A DNA stretch of 64,000 nt from Locusta migratoria. Taxonomy: Eukaryota > Arthropoda > Insecta > Orthoptera > Acrididae. Where the stretch lies: positions 72,135,047-72,199,046 of the forward strand of contig CM048753.1 in the NCBI GenBank assembly GCA_026315105.1, in the 5' to 3' direction. Below are positions 21,507 through 32,340 of the stretch, one piece after another; position 1 is the stretch's first letter; the number at the start of each line of letters is the position of its first letter. Made by a program: the position numbers and the translations under genes. Under the pieces are notes generated by a model. The model worked only from the letters and a program-made list of their open reading frames with translations. It did no database searches and was not told where the DNA came from.

Positions 21507-22571
21507 CTAGCTGAAAACCCGGAGCTGCCCGGTTATTTATTTATTTATTCCTGCCATTTTTGACGTATATATTCATTTGTATAAGGGGTGTATGTCTGTA
21601 AAATCTGTTAGGAATACAGTTAGTAGTACAGAAGTAATAGATTAAAACTTGGTGCATGATGGGGCGATTTTCTATGAACGTTATTGTTTATGTGCTCATA
21701 TCTCATGAACTACGTGTCATACTGTGATGCAATTTAGAAGGTACACTCAACTATGTGCGTGGATACTGTCTGTAAAATTTACTGCGGCTACAATTTTTAG
21801 TGTAGAAATTACAAATTCTAACTTCATACCGAAATCCGTAGTTTCAGTACATCAACAGTGGAACGTTACTGTTTACGTGCTCATTTCTCATGAACAACGT
21901 GTCGGAATATCATACAATTTACAACGTACAATCAACTATAAGTGTGTATACTGTCTGCAAAATTTCTGGCAGCTACAATTTGTGGTGTACAAATTATAAA
22001 CTGTAACGTTATACCGAGAGCCGTTGTTTTATTCCATAAACAGAGGAAAAGTAGTAAGTGAGAAACTCTTTTCCTTTCATCATTTTGCTATGGCTGTCAG
22101 CGAGAAAAAGTTTAATAAAGGTTTGAAATTTTGTTTAAAGTTTGTTGCAAGTCGCTAAGTACTGTCATTTTCATACAGTGTATTTATAAAGTCTCGCCGC
22201 ATAATATGACATTTTTTGCGATTTCTATTGGTTATGACGTAATATATTTTGAACCATGTGCCGTATGCGATTCTTAAACATACAGCACTTGTTACCTCAC
22301 GGTAAGGAATGTGTGTAGCAAATTTGGTTGAAATCGGTCCAATGGTTTAGGGGAAAATGAGCAGCATTGTCGCAAAATGCAGCAGTTTATCGCGCATCTC
22401 ATTTTTATGACGTCATATCTCGTGAACTATATATCGTATTTGATTCTTACACTTACGGCGACCCTCATGGATTGAAGCTTACGCGTACAAAATATCATAA
22501 AGACTGGAACAAAACTGTGGATTTGTATGCAACACGTACAAACATACGGACACTCTGCTTTATATATTAGA
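21507..22571 (-). mobile_element. Complete non-autonomous Helitron
   Basis: On the minus strand it starts TCTAATATATAAAGCAGAGT (22571) and ends with an ACCGGGCAGCTCCGGGT-type hairpin and TTTTCAGCTAG at 21507. It is inserted between host A and T with no target duplication. The 1,065 bp are collinear with 59041-60072. No Rep/helicase is present. A TC start, 3' hairpin and CTAG end between A and T are the defining Helitron features. Confidence 0.92.
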
Positions 22572-22579
22572 TTTCTTGC

Positions 22580-23170
22580 ACTGGCCACATCTTAGTTGTC
22601 TTATGTCATACATAAGCTGTTGTTACCACAGCCATGTATATATCTCACAATTCTTTCAAATCTACCCTGGATATTAATTTTGACACAGATGTGTCTATTA
22701 GACTATGTCCACGACTGTTCGTTCATTTCCCAGTACATTCTGTATCTTGGTAAAGGATTGTAACCTGTCAGGAGAAATATGGCCTAGAATACTCTTATTT
22801 CTGCACATGACGCAATGAATGTTGTATCTCCCTGCTGGTGAGGTAAATATTTGTGTAATTGGCTAGCAAGTTCACAATAATGTTATCGTAAAACAGTTCA
22901 TATAGCTGTACTGGTAACATTTCATCCGTCAAAAATTCTGGAAGTGTCCACGTCTTCATATGCACTTCGTTTATACCGTTCTGAGTTCATCTCCTATCAG
23001 CCCTCTATCTTCTGCCGGTAGCAGGAATAGTATTTGACGTTTAGATGATTTGTATGACTTTCAAACTCGTCACCTGAATCTTCATCTGACCGCCATTGGT
23101 CATCTATGGGACTTGTGTACAAACCAGCATCAGAAAAGCCAATATCCTTTTCCAATAATGTTTAATTTCA
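22580..23170 (-). pseudogene. piggyBac-like transposase, N-terminal remnant
   Basis: Minus-strand reading gives FSDAGLYTSPIDDQWRSDED, WTLPEFLTDEMLPVQLYELF, YDNIIVNLLANYTNIY, then YNPLPRYRMYWEMNE and IQGRFERIVRYIH, with several stops. In piggyBac-family transposases this order is typical: an acidic N-terminus, an LTPxELFxLFFDDxxIxxLVExTN block, then LPRxRMYWE and SRxRFExIxRxLH. The catalytic Asp region would lie beyond 22580, where the Helitron begins. Confidence 0.7.
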
Positions 23171-23582
23171 CCTAAAATGCAAGTTCACTCATTCAGTCCC
23201 TCTGTTACAAAAATGTAACACTCAGGTATAACGCATTATAACCAACTGTTGAGAACAGATATGAAGAGATAACTCACACACACTATCAGTCTCATATATA
23301 TATATACCTCATATTTAGGAACTGTAATATCGTCAATGACTGTCAGATATACATTCCTGGCGATTAAAATTGCTACACGACGAAGATGACGTGCTACACA
23401 CGTGAAATTTAACCGACAGGAAGAAGATGCTGTGATATGCAAATGATTAGCTTTTCAGAGCATTCACACAAGGTTGGCGCCGGTGGCGACACCTACAACG
23501 TGCTGACATGAGGAAAGTTTCCAACCGATTTCTCGTACACAAACAGCAGTTAACCGGCGTTGCCTGGTGAAACGTTGTTGTG

Positions 23583-24833
23583 ATGCCTCGGGTAAGGAGG
23601 AGAAATGCGAACCATCACGTTTCCAAAATGTTCAAATGTTTGTAGAACTTATGGGACTTAACTATGGGGTCATCAGTCCCTAAGCTTACAATCCAATTAT
23701 GAACTACCTAACAGTAAGGACGGCACAAATATCCATGCCCGAGGGGGCATTCGAACCCCCGACCGTAGTGGCCGTGCAGACCGTGACTGGAGCGCCTCAG
23801 TCCCCTCGGCCACCGCGGCCAGCCATCACGGTTCCGACTTTGATAGAGATCGGATTGTAGCCTATCGCGATTGCGGTTTGTCATATCGTGACATTGCTGC
23901 TCGCGTTGGTCGCGATCCAATGACTGTTAGCAGAATATGGAATCGGTGGGTTCAGGAGGGCAATACGGAACGCCGTGCTGGATCCCAACGGCCTCGTATC
24001 ACTAGCAGTCGAGATGACAGGCATCTTATCCGCATGGCTGTAACGGATCGTGCAACCACGTCTCGATCCCTGAGTTAACAGATGGGGACGTTTGCAAGAC
24101 AACAACCATCTGCACGAACAGTTCGACGACGTTTGCAGCAGCATGGACTATCAGCTCGGAGACCATGGCAGCAGTTACCCTTGACGCCGCATCAGAGACA
24201 GGAGCGCCTGCGATGGTGTACGCAACGACGAACTTGGGTGCACAAATGGCAAAACTTATTTTTTCGGATGAATTCAGGTCCTGTTTACAGCATTATTATG
24301 GTTTCATCTGTGTTTGGCGAGATCGCGGAGAACGCATATTGGAAGCGTGTATTCGTCATCGCCATACTGGCGTATAGTTCGGCGTGATGGTATGGGGTGC
24401 CATTGGTTACCCGTCTCGGTCATCTCTTGCTCGCATCACCGACACTTTGAACAGTGTCCGTTACATTTCAGATGTGTTACGACCCATGGCTCTACCCTTC
24501 ATTCGATCCCAGCCAAACCCTACATTTCAGCAGCATAATGCACGACCGCATGTTGCAGGTCCTGTACGGGCCTTTCTGGATACGGAAAATATTCGACTGC
24601 TGCCCTGGCCAGCACATTCTCCAGATCTCTCACCAACTGAAAACGTCTGGTCAATGGTGGCCGAGCAACTGGCTCGTCTCAATACGCCAGTCACTACTCT
24701 TGATGAACTGTGGTATCGTGTTGAAGCTGCATGGGCATCTGTACCTGTACACGCCATCCAAGCTCTGTTTGACTCAATGCCCAGGCGTATCAAGGCCGTT
24801 ATTACGGCCAGAGGTGGTTGTTCTGGGTACTGA
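23583..24833 (+). pseudogene. Tc1-type transposase, broken
   Basis: It starts MPRVRRRNANH at 23583 and is interrupted by a SINE (23625-23835). It continues DFDRDRIVAYRDCGLSYRDI with a helix-turn-helix and an IWNRWVQEG block, a TAA near 24078, then ARTVRRRLQQHGLSARRP. Frame changes occur around 24240 and 24375. The catalytic region shows FSDEFR (first Asp), QQHNARPH (where QQDNARPH is expected, so the second Asp is His) and SPDLSPTENVW (Glu). D,D34E spacing is recognisable. Loss of a catalytic residue plus frameshifts means it is dead. Confidence 0.9.
23625..23822 (-). mobile_element. tRNA-Leu-like SINE, family B, nested in Tc1
   Basis: The target duplication CCATCACG(T/G)TTCC is at 23612-23624 and 23823-23835. 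It sits ~14 codons into the transposase frame, so this SINE postdates the Tc1 insertion. Confidence 0.92.
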
Positions 24834-25138
24834 TTTCTCAGGATCTATGCACCCAAATTGCATGAAAATGTAATCACATGTCAGTTCTAGTATAATATAT
24901 TTGTCCAATGAATACCCGTTTATCATCTGCATTTCTTCTTGGTGTAGCAATTTTAATGGCCAGCTTACTTACCCTTCCCTTGTAGTCATTTTTTCCATAA
25001 ACAGCAATTACTACATCACCAACAATTTTGCTATGCAGATGCTCGTAGCAGAACTGGCAGTTCTGTGTAAAAGCAAGGAGCACGTAGAAGGCCAGCAGTG
25101 TGAGAAACTTACCAAAAATTAAAATTCCTAGGCACAAA

Positions 25139-26037
25139 GACAGGGTTGTAGCCTTTCTCAAATGTTATTCAATTTGTACATTGAGCAAGCTATAAAGGAA
25201 AGCAAGGAGAAATTTGGTGTATGAATTAAAGTTCAGGGGGAAGAATTAAAAACATTTCGTTTTGCTGACGACATACTAATTCTGTCAGATACAGCAAACG
25301 ACCTGGAAGAGCAGTTGAACGGAATGGACAGTGTGCTGAAAGTTGCATATAAGATGAACATTAACAAGAGCAAAACTAGGGTAATGGAATGCAGTCTAAG
25401 AAAATCAGGTGATGCTGAAGGAATTAGATTAGGTAACGAAGCAATAAAGGAGGTAGATGAGTTTTGTTACTTGGGCAGTAAAATAACAAATGATGGTCGC
25501 AGTACAGAGGATATAAAATGCTGAATGGCAATGGGTAGAAAAGCTTTGTTGAGGAATTTGTTAACATCGATTATTGATTTAAGGCTAAGAAGTCCTTTCT
25601 GAAGGCATTTGTATGGACTGTTGCCTTGTGTGGGAGTGAGACATGGACGATAAACAGTGCGGACAGGAAGAGGATTGAGGGTTTTGAAAAATGTGTGGTG
25701 CTACGGAAGAACGCTGAAGATTAGGTGGGTGGATCGCGTAACTAATGAGGAGGTTCTGAACAGAATTGGGGAGAAAAGAAATTTCTGGCATACCTTGCCT
25801 AAAAGAAGGGATCGATTGGTTGAACACATTCTTAGACAACACGGAATTGTGAATTTAGCGTTGGAGGGAAGTGTGTGGGGTATAAACCGCAGAGGAAGAC
25901 CAAGAGATGGATACAGTAAGCAGATTCAGACAGATGTAGGTTGCCGTTCTTATGTGGAGATGAAGAGGCTTGCTCAGGATAGTGTATTGTGGAGAGCTGC
26001 ATCAAACCAGTCTCCGGACTGAGGACCACAACAACAG
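25139..26037 (+). pseudogene. RTE LINE 3' part (RT to end)
   Basis: 5'-truncated at the RQGCSLS block. It continues YIEQAIKESKEKF, a stop, FADDILIL (25262), VDEFCYLGSKI, a stop near 25522, and a small deletion near 25555. It then runs WVDRVTNEEVLNRIGEKRNF through to SNQSPD (26022) and the CAACAACA tail. This is the same family as 9653-12948. Confidence 0.85.
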
Positions 26038-26144
26038 GTACAAAAAATTTACAAACTTTTGTTCCGAAAATGGAACAGAGGGATAGATTGGGTTAAGTGG
26101 GCCAAATCCGATTGTTTCAGCTATATCCGCCATCCATATCCTAT

Positions 26145-27188
26145 GCTCTCGCAACTTTTAATCAAATTGCGTGGTTATGGTATATCGCCACAAATTTGCG
26201 ATTGTATAGGGGATTTCTTGTCAGAGAGGACACAGTTCGTAGTAATCGATGGTAAGGCATCGACTAAAACAGAGGTGATATCGGGCGTTCTACGGGGTAG
26301 TGTTATTGGTCCTTTGCTATTTCTTATTTACATAAACGATTTAGGGGAAAATCTAAGTAGCTCTCTTAGGTTGTTTGCAGATGACGCCGTCATTTACCGT
26401 CTAGTAAAATCATCTGAAGATCAAAACCAACTGCAGAACGATCTGAATAAGATATCAGTATGGTGTAAAAAGTGGCAATTGACTCTAAATAATGAGAAGT
26501 GTGAAGTCGTGCACATGAGTACGAAAAGAAATCCGTTAAACTTTGTTTACAACATAAATCAATCAAATGTGAAGGCCATAAACTCCACAAAATACTAGAA
26601 ATTACAATTACTTCTGACTTAAATTGGAAAGAACACGTAGATAACGTCGTGGGAAAGGCGAACCAGAGACTGCGTTTTATTGGCAGAACCCTTAAAAGAT
26701 GCAACAGAACTACTAAAGAAACAGCATACACTACGCTTGTCCGTCCATTTTTGGAGTATTGCAGCCCAGTGTGGGATCCTTATCAGGTGGTTTTGACGGA
26801 GGACATCGAAAGAGTCGAAAGAAGAGCAGCTCGTTTCGTATTGTCACGATACAGGGGAGACAGCGTTACGGAAATGATACAGGATCTGGGATGGGAATCA
26901 TTACAACAACTGCGCTTATCGCTGCGGCGTGGGCTACTTACTAAACTCCAATCGCCAACATTCTCCTCCGAATGCGAAAATATATTGTTGAATCCCACTT
27001 ACATAGGTAGAAATGATCATCAAGATAAAATACGAGAAATCAGAGCTCGAACAGAGAGATTCAGGTGTTCTTTCTTCCCGCGCTCTATTCGAGAATGGAA
27101 TGGGAGATAAATAGTATAATTGTGGTTCGATGAACCCTCTGCCAGGCACTTAAATGTGATTTGCAGAGTATCCCATGTAGATGTAGAA
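26145..27188 (+). pseudogene. CR1-like LINE, RT C-terminal part and 3' end
   Basis: The frame includes LRGYGISPQICDCIGDFLSE, GSVIGPLLFLIYINDLGEN and FADDAVIYRL (26377). It shifts at about 26598, then runs on with KANQRLRFIGRTLKRC and TLVRPFLEYCSPVWDPYQ to IREWNGR at 27110. The 3' UTR ends GTAGATGTAGA, as in the copies at 46060 and 55918. It is 5'-truncated. Confidence 0.88.
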
Positions 27189-27194
27189 CTTAAG

Positions 27195-27350
27195 CTAGAA
27201 GCCCGTAACGCGATATACAAAGTCTCTCTTGCGTCTGCCCTGGAGTTCCTAATCGTTTCTGTCACACTTTCGCGCTTACTAAATAAGACAATGAATCGTG
27301 GCCATACATCTGAGCCTTTTGTTGTGCAGTGATTGGGGGCCCTCTTCATT
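27195..27350 (-). pseudogene. Antisense CR1-like LINE remnant
   Basis: GTCTGCCCTGGAGTTCCTAA to the TTTCGCGCTTACTAAATAAG region resembles the antisense segment at 4193-4255 of the CR1-like 3' RT end. It is degenerate. Confidence 0.4.
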
Positions 27351-27963
27351 CTGGTGAACGAATGCGTTTCGTTCTTCTTATTAGCTGGAAGCTACGAGCT
27401 GAGTGAATAACGAAGCCGCAACAAGAGAAATAGCTTCCTGTTTACGAAATTGACGTAAAATATTTCGGTAGCAGAGCACTCGTGCGACGAATATAATTCG
27501 AGAGCCTATTCGGGATCGACACGGAACTCAGTGGCTGCCATCTCTCAGAGCTCGGGGATGCCCCGTAAACGTCGCGATATAAATCAAGATGGCAATGCGT
27601 CAGCAGTCTTAATCCGGACGATAACGTTGTTGTCTGGGGAGAATCGCGCCCATATTAAGAGATTGCTTCGTACGACACGGCGTCGTAAATCCACTGCCGA
27701 CGTCCCGATGTATCATCCATTTGTTTTTATGTGAGTGGCGGGGGCAACGGCGAGGGGGAAAGCCCAGGAGTCAGATATGGCGAGTCAATGTCTCAGACGT
27801 GGATATGAATGCGTCGTCGAATTGAAGGTACGAGCACAGACTAACAAACACAGTCGCGACACTGCTATGAAAGTTGTTACCAACTGTAGTGGCCGGGTGT
27901 ATATGCTGTGCATGTGTGTGGTTTTATATCTGTTGCTTGTGTTACTGCATAAGAATAAAAGTG
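27351..27963. other. Unassigned, CpG-containing stretch
   Basis: No known repeat is recognised. Two short open frames (27531-27734, 27735-27977) abut, but they lack domain resemblance, conserved splice structure or a good start. The sequence is moderately CpG-rich compared with its surroundings. Confidence 0.45.
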
Positions 27964-27971
27964 TTGTATGG

Positions 27972-28740
27972 CAGTGACGGCTAATGTGCTAATGTGCTGC
28001 AGCACACTGTACATATGTTACTAAAATTATGCCATTTCTCTTCGAATGCAAGCGAGAAATCGCTGTAAAATTACATCCTTTCTCTTGGAATGCGATCCAG
28101 GTATCACAATAAAATTATGCCAATTCCCTTCCAATACGTATTAGAATGCTAGTAATAAGGATGAAAAGGCGCCTCGCCGCGATAGCTGGAAACCAGCTCC
28201 GTGTGCTGAAGTGGGATTCAGCCGCGCTGGTACGTGCGCAGAGAGGCGGCGCAGTCGTCTGTTCGCTAGTGCGCATGCGCAGACGTGACGTCAGGCCTGG
28301 CGGCTCGTGTGTGCTGAGACCGACTGCAGCACCAGATCAATATTTCTCTTTGCGCTGCGTGTGACGGCTGCGGAAGAATAGTATATGACGAATATTGCGG
28401 CATACAGAGTCAAATAGCGCGCTGGCTCAGGCGTCTTGCGCGTTGTCTCTCAAACCTACCTGTGTGAGGCTCGTATTCAAATACCTCTGAGTCTAAATTA
28501 TTAATTTCTGTAAATAAAATTAATATTTTTTAAACGTTATATTTACTACCTGCAGTGAATACATGCAGTTGGCGGCGGTGTTATAGATTCCCCTGAAGGT
28601 CTTACTGTCAATAAAGTGTTAATTGATATTTAATTAAAGGCAATCATACAAAGGTTGAATTTTTATTTAGTGTATTTTGTTACCTGTTTATTTTTGTAAT
28701 ATTGTAGCACACTGGTCAAATTTTGTACGAGCCGCCACTG
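27972..28740. mobile_element. hAT-like non-autonomous element
   Basis: It starts CAGTGACGGCT and ends AGCCGCCACTG, an 11-base terminal inverted repeat with one mismatch of the CAGTGGCGGCT hAT type. Flanks TTGTATGG and TGTACTGG are plausible diverged 8-bp duplications. Subterminal degenerate repeats of TAAAATTATGCCATTTCTCT lie near 28022, 28066 and 28108. It carries a CpG-rich block. Confidence 0.55.
28160..28400. promoter_or_regulatory. CpG-rich block with NRF1- and CRE-like sites
   Basis: GCGCATGCGC at 28271-28280 is a consensus NRF1 palindrome, and TGACGTCA at 28286-28293 is a consensus CRE. Both lie in a locally CpG-dense stretch within the hAT-like element. The pair is promoter-like by base composition, but I see no associated gene start. 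Confidence 0.4.
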
Positions 28741-28765
28741 TGTACTGGTGTAGAAGTATTACTGT

Positions 28766-28962
28766 TCAATTCAATTGTGTGTACAACTTATGGGACTTAA
28801 CTACGGGGTCATCAGTCCCTAAACTTACAAACTACTTATGAACTAGCTAAGACTAAAGACGGCACAAATATCCATGCCCGAGGGGGGATTCGAACCCCCG
28901 ACCGTAGTGGTCGTGCTGACCGTGACTGGAGCACCTCAGTCCCCTCGGCCACCGCGGCCGGC
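28766..28962 (-). mobile_element. tRNA-Leu-like SINE, family B
   Basis: The target duplication AAGTATTACTGT is at 28754-28765 and 28963-28974. The tRNA-like head and tail are complete. Confidence 0.92.
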
Positions 28963-28974
28963 AAGTATTACTGT

Positions 28975-30065
28975 ACTTGACGTGTACCTGCTCAAACATA
29001 AATTCATAAACGCCTACAGTATTTCATTAAACTATTTTGACTAAAAAGCAGTTTATCGAATGATTACTGATAGTTAACCGTGACATGTAACTAAAAATTG
29101 ACCACCAAAATCCAATTTGAACACTGTTCATGGAATATGGAGACGAAATTCACATAATAAATATCTGCATTATTTCCTTTCAATGGGTAGCTCTGAAATA
29201 ATATAATCTGGCCTCTGAGACTCTTTAGTAATTGTACAGTCTTCGACCTACACACAACTAGTTGGAACACCACAGAAAGTTTCAAGAATAGGTCTGTCAT
29301 AAATGTGAGAAACGATTTCTTTTGAAATTTTGACACTTTCTGTCATATAAACAATTTCACTACTCACTGGAGATCTTATCAACACACCAATACTTACGCT
29401 ACTGATCAATGCAGTAACAATTTGAAATTGCTATAGAAAATAATTTTCATATCAATGTTTTGTTTCCCATTTCTCCTCTTTAGTGTAATTATAGTCAGAA
29501 CAGTTTAGTTTTGTCCGCCGTTGGTTCCAATAATAATGACGGCAGCCTCCCGCCAACAATGAATTTTAAACAGTGGCAACAAATCTACTGAAAATGCACA
29601 AAATCTGCGATTAATTCTAAATACTTGAATTAAATACATAATATCTTTTATGTCACTGTATTTTCTAATAATAAAACAAAATCAATCATCGTTACAGACC
29701 TGAACTTAATGGCTGCTCAATAACAAACTTTTTTATCTGTTCCACGTATATTACGTGTTAAACGTTCCACAACTTATTACAAAGAGAGCAATTCAAAAGT
29801 TACGTATGGATTACAATGTATACTGCTGTATGTCCATCATGCATATCTGATATCCACTATGGTAAAAGAATAATTATGTGATTTGACATTCAGTGAAACA
29901 ACTTCGTGGCAACGTGTAAACCGTCGTTTACACACAACTGTAGTGGCGTCAGTAGTAGATGTTATTTCAACAGTTCAGGCGGGACTTTACACAACTGTTA
30001 GTTCAACGACACTAGCGTTCCTAGAGGTGGGCTAGGAGCCGTAAGAATAATGTTTGTTTACACAT
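28975..30065. other. AT-rich, no recognised feature
   Basis: There are no frames with domain resemblance. A short inverted word GTGTAAACCGTCGTTTACAC at ~29920-29939 is palindromic but small. Confidence 0.55.
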
Positions 30066-30125
30066 GGTGTTTCAAAAAGGACTTTACAACTTTTAAAATT
30101 CACATTAATTTATTGAAAAGAGGTA

Positions 30126-31099
30126 GGGGAGACTGGGGCACATTTTCCCTAGGTGCAAGTTTTCCAAATCCGTTTATTTTCGAAACAAACCGCTAGATGT
30201 TACCACCGGCAACAAAGTAGCAACAAAGCACGCTTCATTTACGAAAGTTTCAGTCTTCTACCAGCAGTCACAACGTCGGCAGGGCTGTTTTCGTCATTTT
30301 TGCAAATGTGAGTAAACTTTCACGTTTTTATTGAAACTTGAAATAAACATTCTAGCGTTAAACTTATTATTTTGACATTGCACACACTAAAAGTGGGTTT
30401 CTTTCTTCACGTAACTGTGCATTTGTTCTGTAAATAGCTTACACTGTTACTCATGGACGTAGTGTTATAGTTCCGAATATGGCGACGGGGCACGTTTTCC
30501 GAGTGCATATGGGGCACATATTCATTATTGCTTTGAGTCTTACGCCAAGTCTAAAGCAAATGAAAAGCGTGTACAGTGCACGAAATGGGCGCATGGAGAC
30601 TGTACGAAAGGGAATGTTCCATTTTTTGTTTGCTTAAATTGTGATTCAGACAATCAGTATTAGTATTGTTAAAAATGTCTGTATTTGTAAAATATTTAAG
30701 TCACATATTTTGTAAAACCATTAAATAGCATTTGTTTTTATTTAATGTGGCTATGTTTACTATCCTCTATTGTAAATTCATGATAAAAATACGTATTCAG
30801 TGAAATCAAGATAATTATCTCCGTTTTAAAATTGAAAGTATAATTGCAATATTTGCCCCTGTACATTGTAAGTAAGCTGGAAAACTTTCCCCGCATACGG
30901 GGCAAATTTTCCAACGCAACATGGTCAGACAAAACCATTTGCTACCAAGAATGACATTTACTATTTTCAAAAATATCTGTACAAGACTGTAAATAAAGGT
31001 GTAGGGAATATAATGATCCGCTGTTTACCGCAAAATCGATAAAAATAAAAGTACAAAAATAAAAATGTAAAATGGTGGAAAACGTGCCCCGGTCTCCCC
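30126..31099. mobile_element. pogo-like element with TA target
   Basis: TA at 30124-30125 and 31100-31101 flanks GGGGAGACTGGGGCACATTT and its inverted partner, which ends GTGCCCCGGTCTCCCC. The word GGGGCAC/AAATTTTCC recurs inside (about 30487, 30512, 30880). It is inserted in the mariner 3' end. The TA duplication and the enclosed zinc-finger-like fragment point to the pogo/Tigger group. Confidence 0.75.
30511..30663 (+). pseudogene. pogo-type transposase C-terminal Cys-rich tail
   Basis: The frame ending at TAG 30661 reads FESYAKSKANEKRVQCTKWA, HGDCTKGNVPFFVCLNC and DSDNQY. The spacing Q-C...W-x-H...C...V-C-x-x-C is that of the PHD-like finger ending many insect pogo/Tigger-related transposases (...VQCxxCxxWxHExC...YxCxxC). 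Only the last ~45 residues remain, and one expected Cys is replaced. It identifies the host element's superfamily. Confidence 0.5.
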
Positions 31100-31642
31100 T
31101 AAGGAGCTGATTTTAGTGTTGTTTCAAAGAAAAAAAAAGTTGTTACCTTAAACAAAAATTGTTCGATGTGGCTTCCGTTGGTTATCCCACAGACACCCCA
31201 TCGGTAACTGATTTCTTTCCAAACTCGCATCAGCATTGCAGGTGTAACTTGCTCAGCCGTGGCATAGATTCTTGCTCTATGTTCCGGTAGAGTGGCTGGC
31301 AATGGAGGTACGTACATCATTTATCTCTGATGAAGCCTCAGAAGGAAAAGTCTAGCGGTGTCAGGTCTGGGGTAGTCTTGTGTAGTTCGCGAACGTACTA
31401 GTTCGGAAGCGCGCTCCCTCAGGCGAACTAGTTCGCAGATCCCTCGCCTCTTAGTTCGTCCGCTCTTTTTCCGAAGACTGACGGAGAACAGCGAGAGGAC
31501 GCGAGATCGCGCAGAATCGCGTGATTCCCTTCTGCCAGTTGCCGTTATTTCGAGCTGAGAGCGGTAGCAAAAGCCAAAACGAGTGGACGAGCTAAAAAGA
31601 GCGACCTACTTCGCCGCCGAGCTGCGAACTAAAAGGAGAGCT

Positions 31643-31790
31643 ACCGGTCGCGAACTAAAATACGCGAGATAGGTCGCGAACTAAAATATGCATGATAGGT
31701 CGCGAACTAAAATACGCGTGATGGGTCGCGAACTAAAATATGCGCGATAGGTCGCGAACTAAAATATGCGCGACAGGTCGGGAACAGAAT
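31643..31790. repeat. 27-bp tandem repeat, five units
   Basis: The unit GGTCGCGAACTAAAATATGC (plus GCGATA) repeats from about 31646 to 31786 inside the hAT-like element. CGCGAACTA is also the terminal-repeat motif, and it recurs alone at 32169 and 32195. Confidence 0.9.
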
Positions 31791-31823
31791 TAAAAATCAC
31801 GTGTTTGCCTTCTGCTGATGAGA

Positions 31824-32041
31824 GCCATTTCGAGGTTAGCATCTGCCTGCTAGATTACATAGTTCAGTGCTACAAAATTTCTGCTTTGAAGTATTCTGCA
31901 CCCTGCAATATCTGACTAATAAATTCCATAATGCCATTTCGAAGTTAGCATCTGCCTGTTAGATTACATAGTTCAGTGCTACAAAATTTCTGCTTTGAAG
32001 TATTCTGCACCCTGCAATATCTGACTAATAAGTTCCATAAT
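31824..32041. repeat. 109-bp direct tandem duplication
   Basis: The segment starting GCCATTTCGAGGTTAGCATC at 31824 is repeated almost exactly from 31933. Confidence 0.93.
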
Positions 32042-32340
32042 CCCAAGATATGGAGATAACTCTAAACTCAGACGCGAGAAATTATTCACAAACTGTTTCT
32101 TTTGGTTTGCGTGATATCGTTAGCGGCTCAAGCAGCAAGCGCATGAAGCATCTAGGTGGGGCCCTGCCGCGAACTAAAGTGAGCGCTCCCGATCGCGAAC
32201 TATTATGCGCAAGTCTAGTCTGGGCAGCACGACCAATCCATTTACCTGGAAAACGGTCACTGATGAATTAGGAGAATAACAGTGATTCGAAATGAAGAAT
32301 CTGCAGTACTGCAGGAAACAGATCGCCACTGCATGATGAA

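Larger units (their letters stand above)
23352..24969 (+). mobile_element. Tc1-like transposon
   Basis: The terminal inverted repeat CTGGCGATTAAAATTGCTAC (23358) matches the complement of GTAGCAATTTTAATGGCCAG near 24944-24963. TA dinucleotides flank both ends. It contains a Tc1-type transposase with a SINE inserted near its N-terminus. Total length is 1.6 kb, or ~1.4 kb without the SINE and its duplication. Confidence 0.9.
23310..25062 (-). pseudogene. Possible split host exon with PAZ-like residues
   Basis: On the minus strand a pyrimidine-rich tract ends ...CTTTTACACAG at 25063. An open stretch follows: NCQFCYEHLHSKIVGDVVIA, then VYGKNDYKG, to the Tc1 boundary (~24966). Beyond Tc1 (23349-23310) the reading can continue YLTVIDDITVPKYE before GAG|GTATAT. 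The pattern VG..V...Y....Y..IDDI resembles the PAZ domain of Piwi proteins. The match is short, and the joint across Tc1 depends on which TA was the target, so the assignment is tentative. Confidence 0.3.
31373..32217. mobile_element. hAT-like element, 8-bp target duplication
   Basis: GTCTGGGG (31365-31372) and GTCTGGGC (32218-32225) flank an element that starts TAGTCTTGTGTAGTTCGCG and ends CGCGAACTATTATGCGCAAGTCTA. Removing it restores the mariner reading GRAAQ-PDLTP. The interior is rich in GTTCGCGAACT motifs and tandem repeats and carries no transposase. Confidence 0.85.
30066..32340 (-). pseudogene. mariner-type transposase C-terminal part, twice interrupted
   Basis: Minus-strand pieces read FPGKWIGRAAQ (near 32245), then across a hAT-like insertion PDLTPLDF (31365-31340; the third catalytic Asp is kept) and GFIRDK. 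They go on through PPLPATLPEHRARI, WKEISYRWGVCGITNGSHIE and, across a second insertion (30126-31099), the 3' end GTCCTTTTTGAAACACC. The blocks match the C-terminal half of arthropod Tc1/mariner transposases with an SPDLTPLDFFLWG motif. Stops and truncation make it dead. Confidence 0.72.

Noticed and set aside
24874..25161. Secreted protein with signal peptide (MRKATTLSLCLGILIFG...)
   Set aside because: The first residues are antisense of the RTE LINE and the last are Tc1 terminal repeat. The hydrophobic run coincides with a pyrimidine-rich splice acceptor tract.
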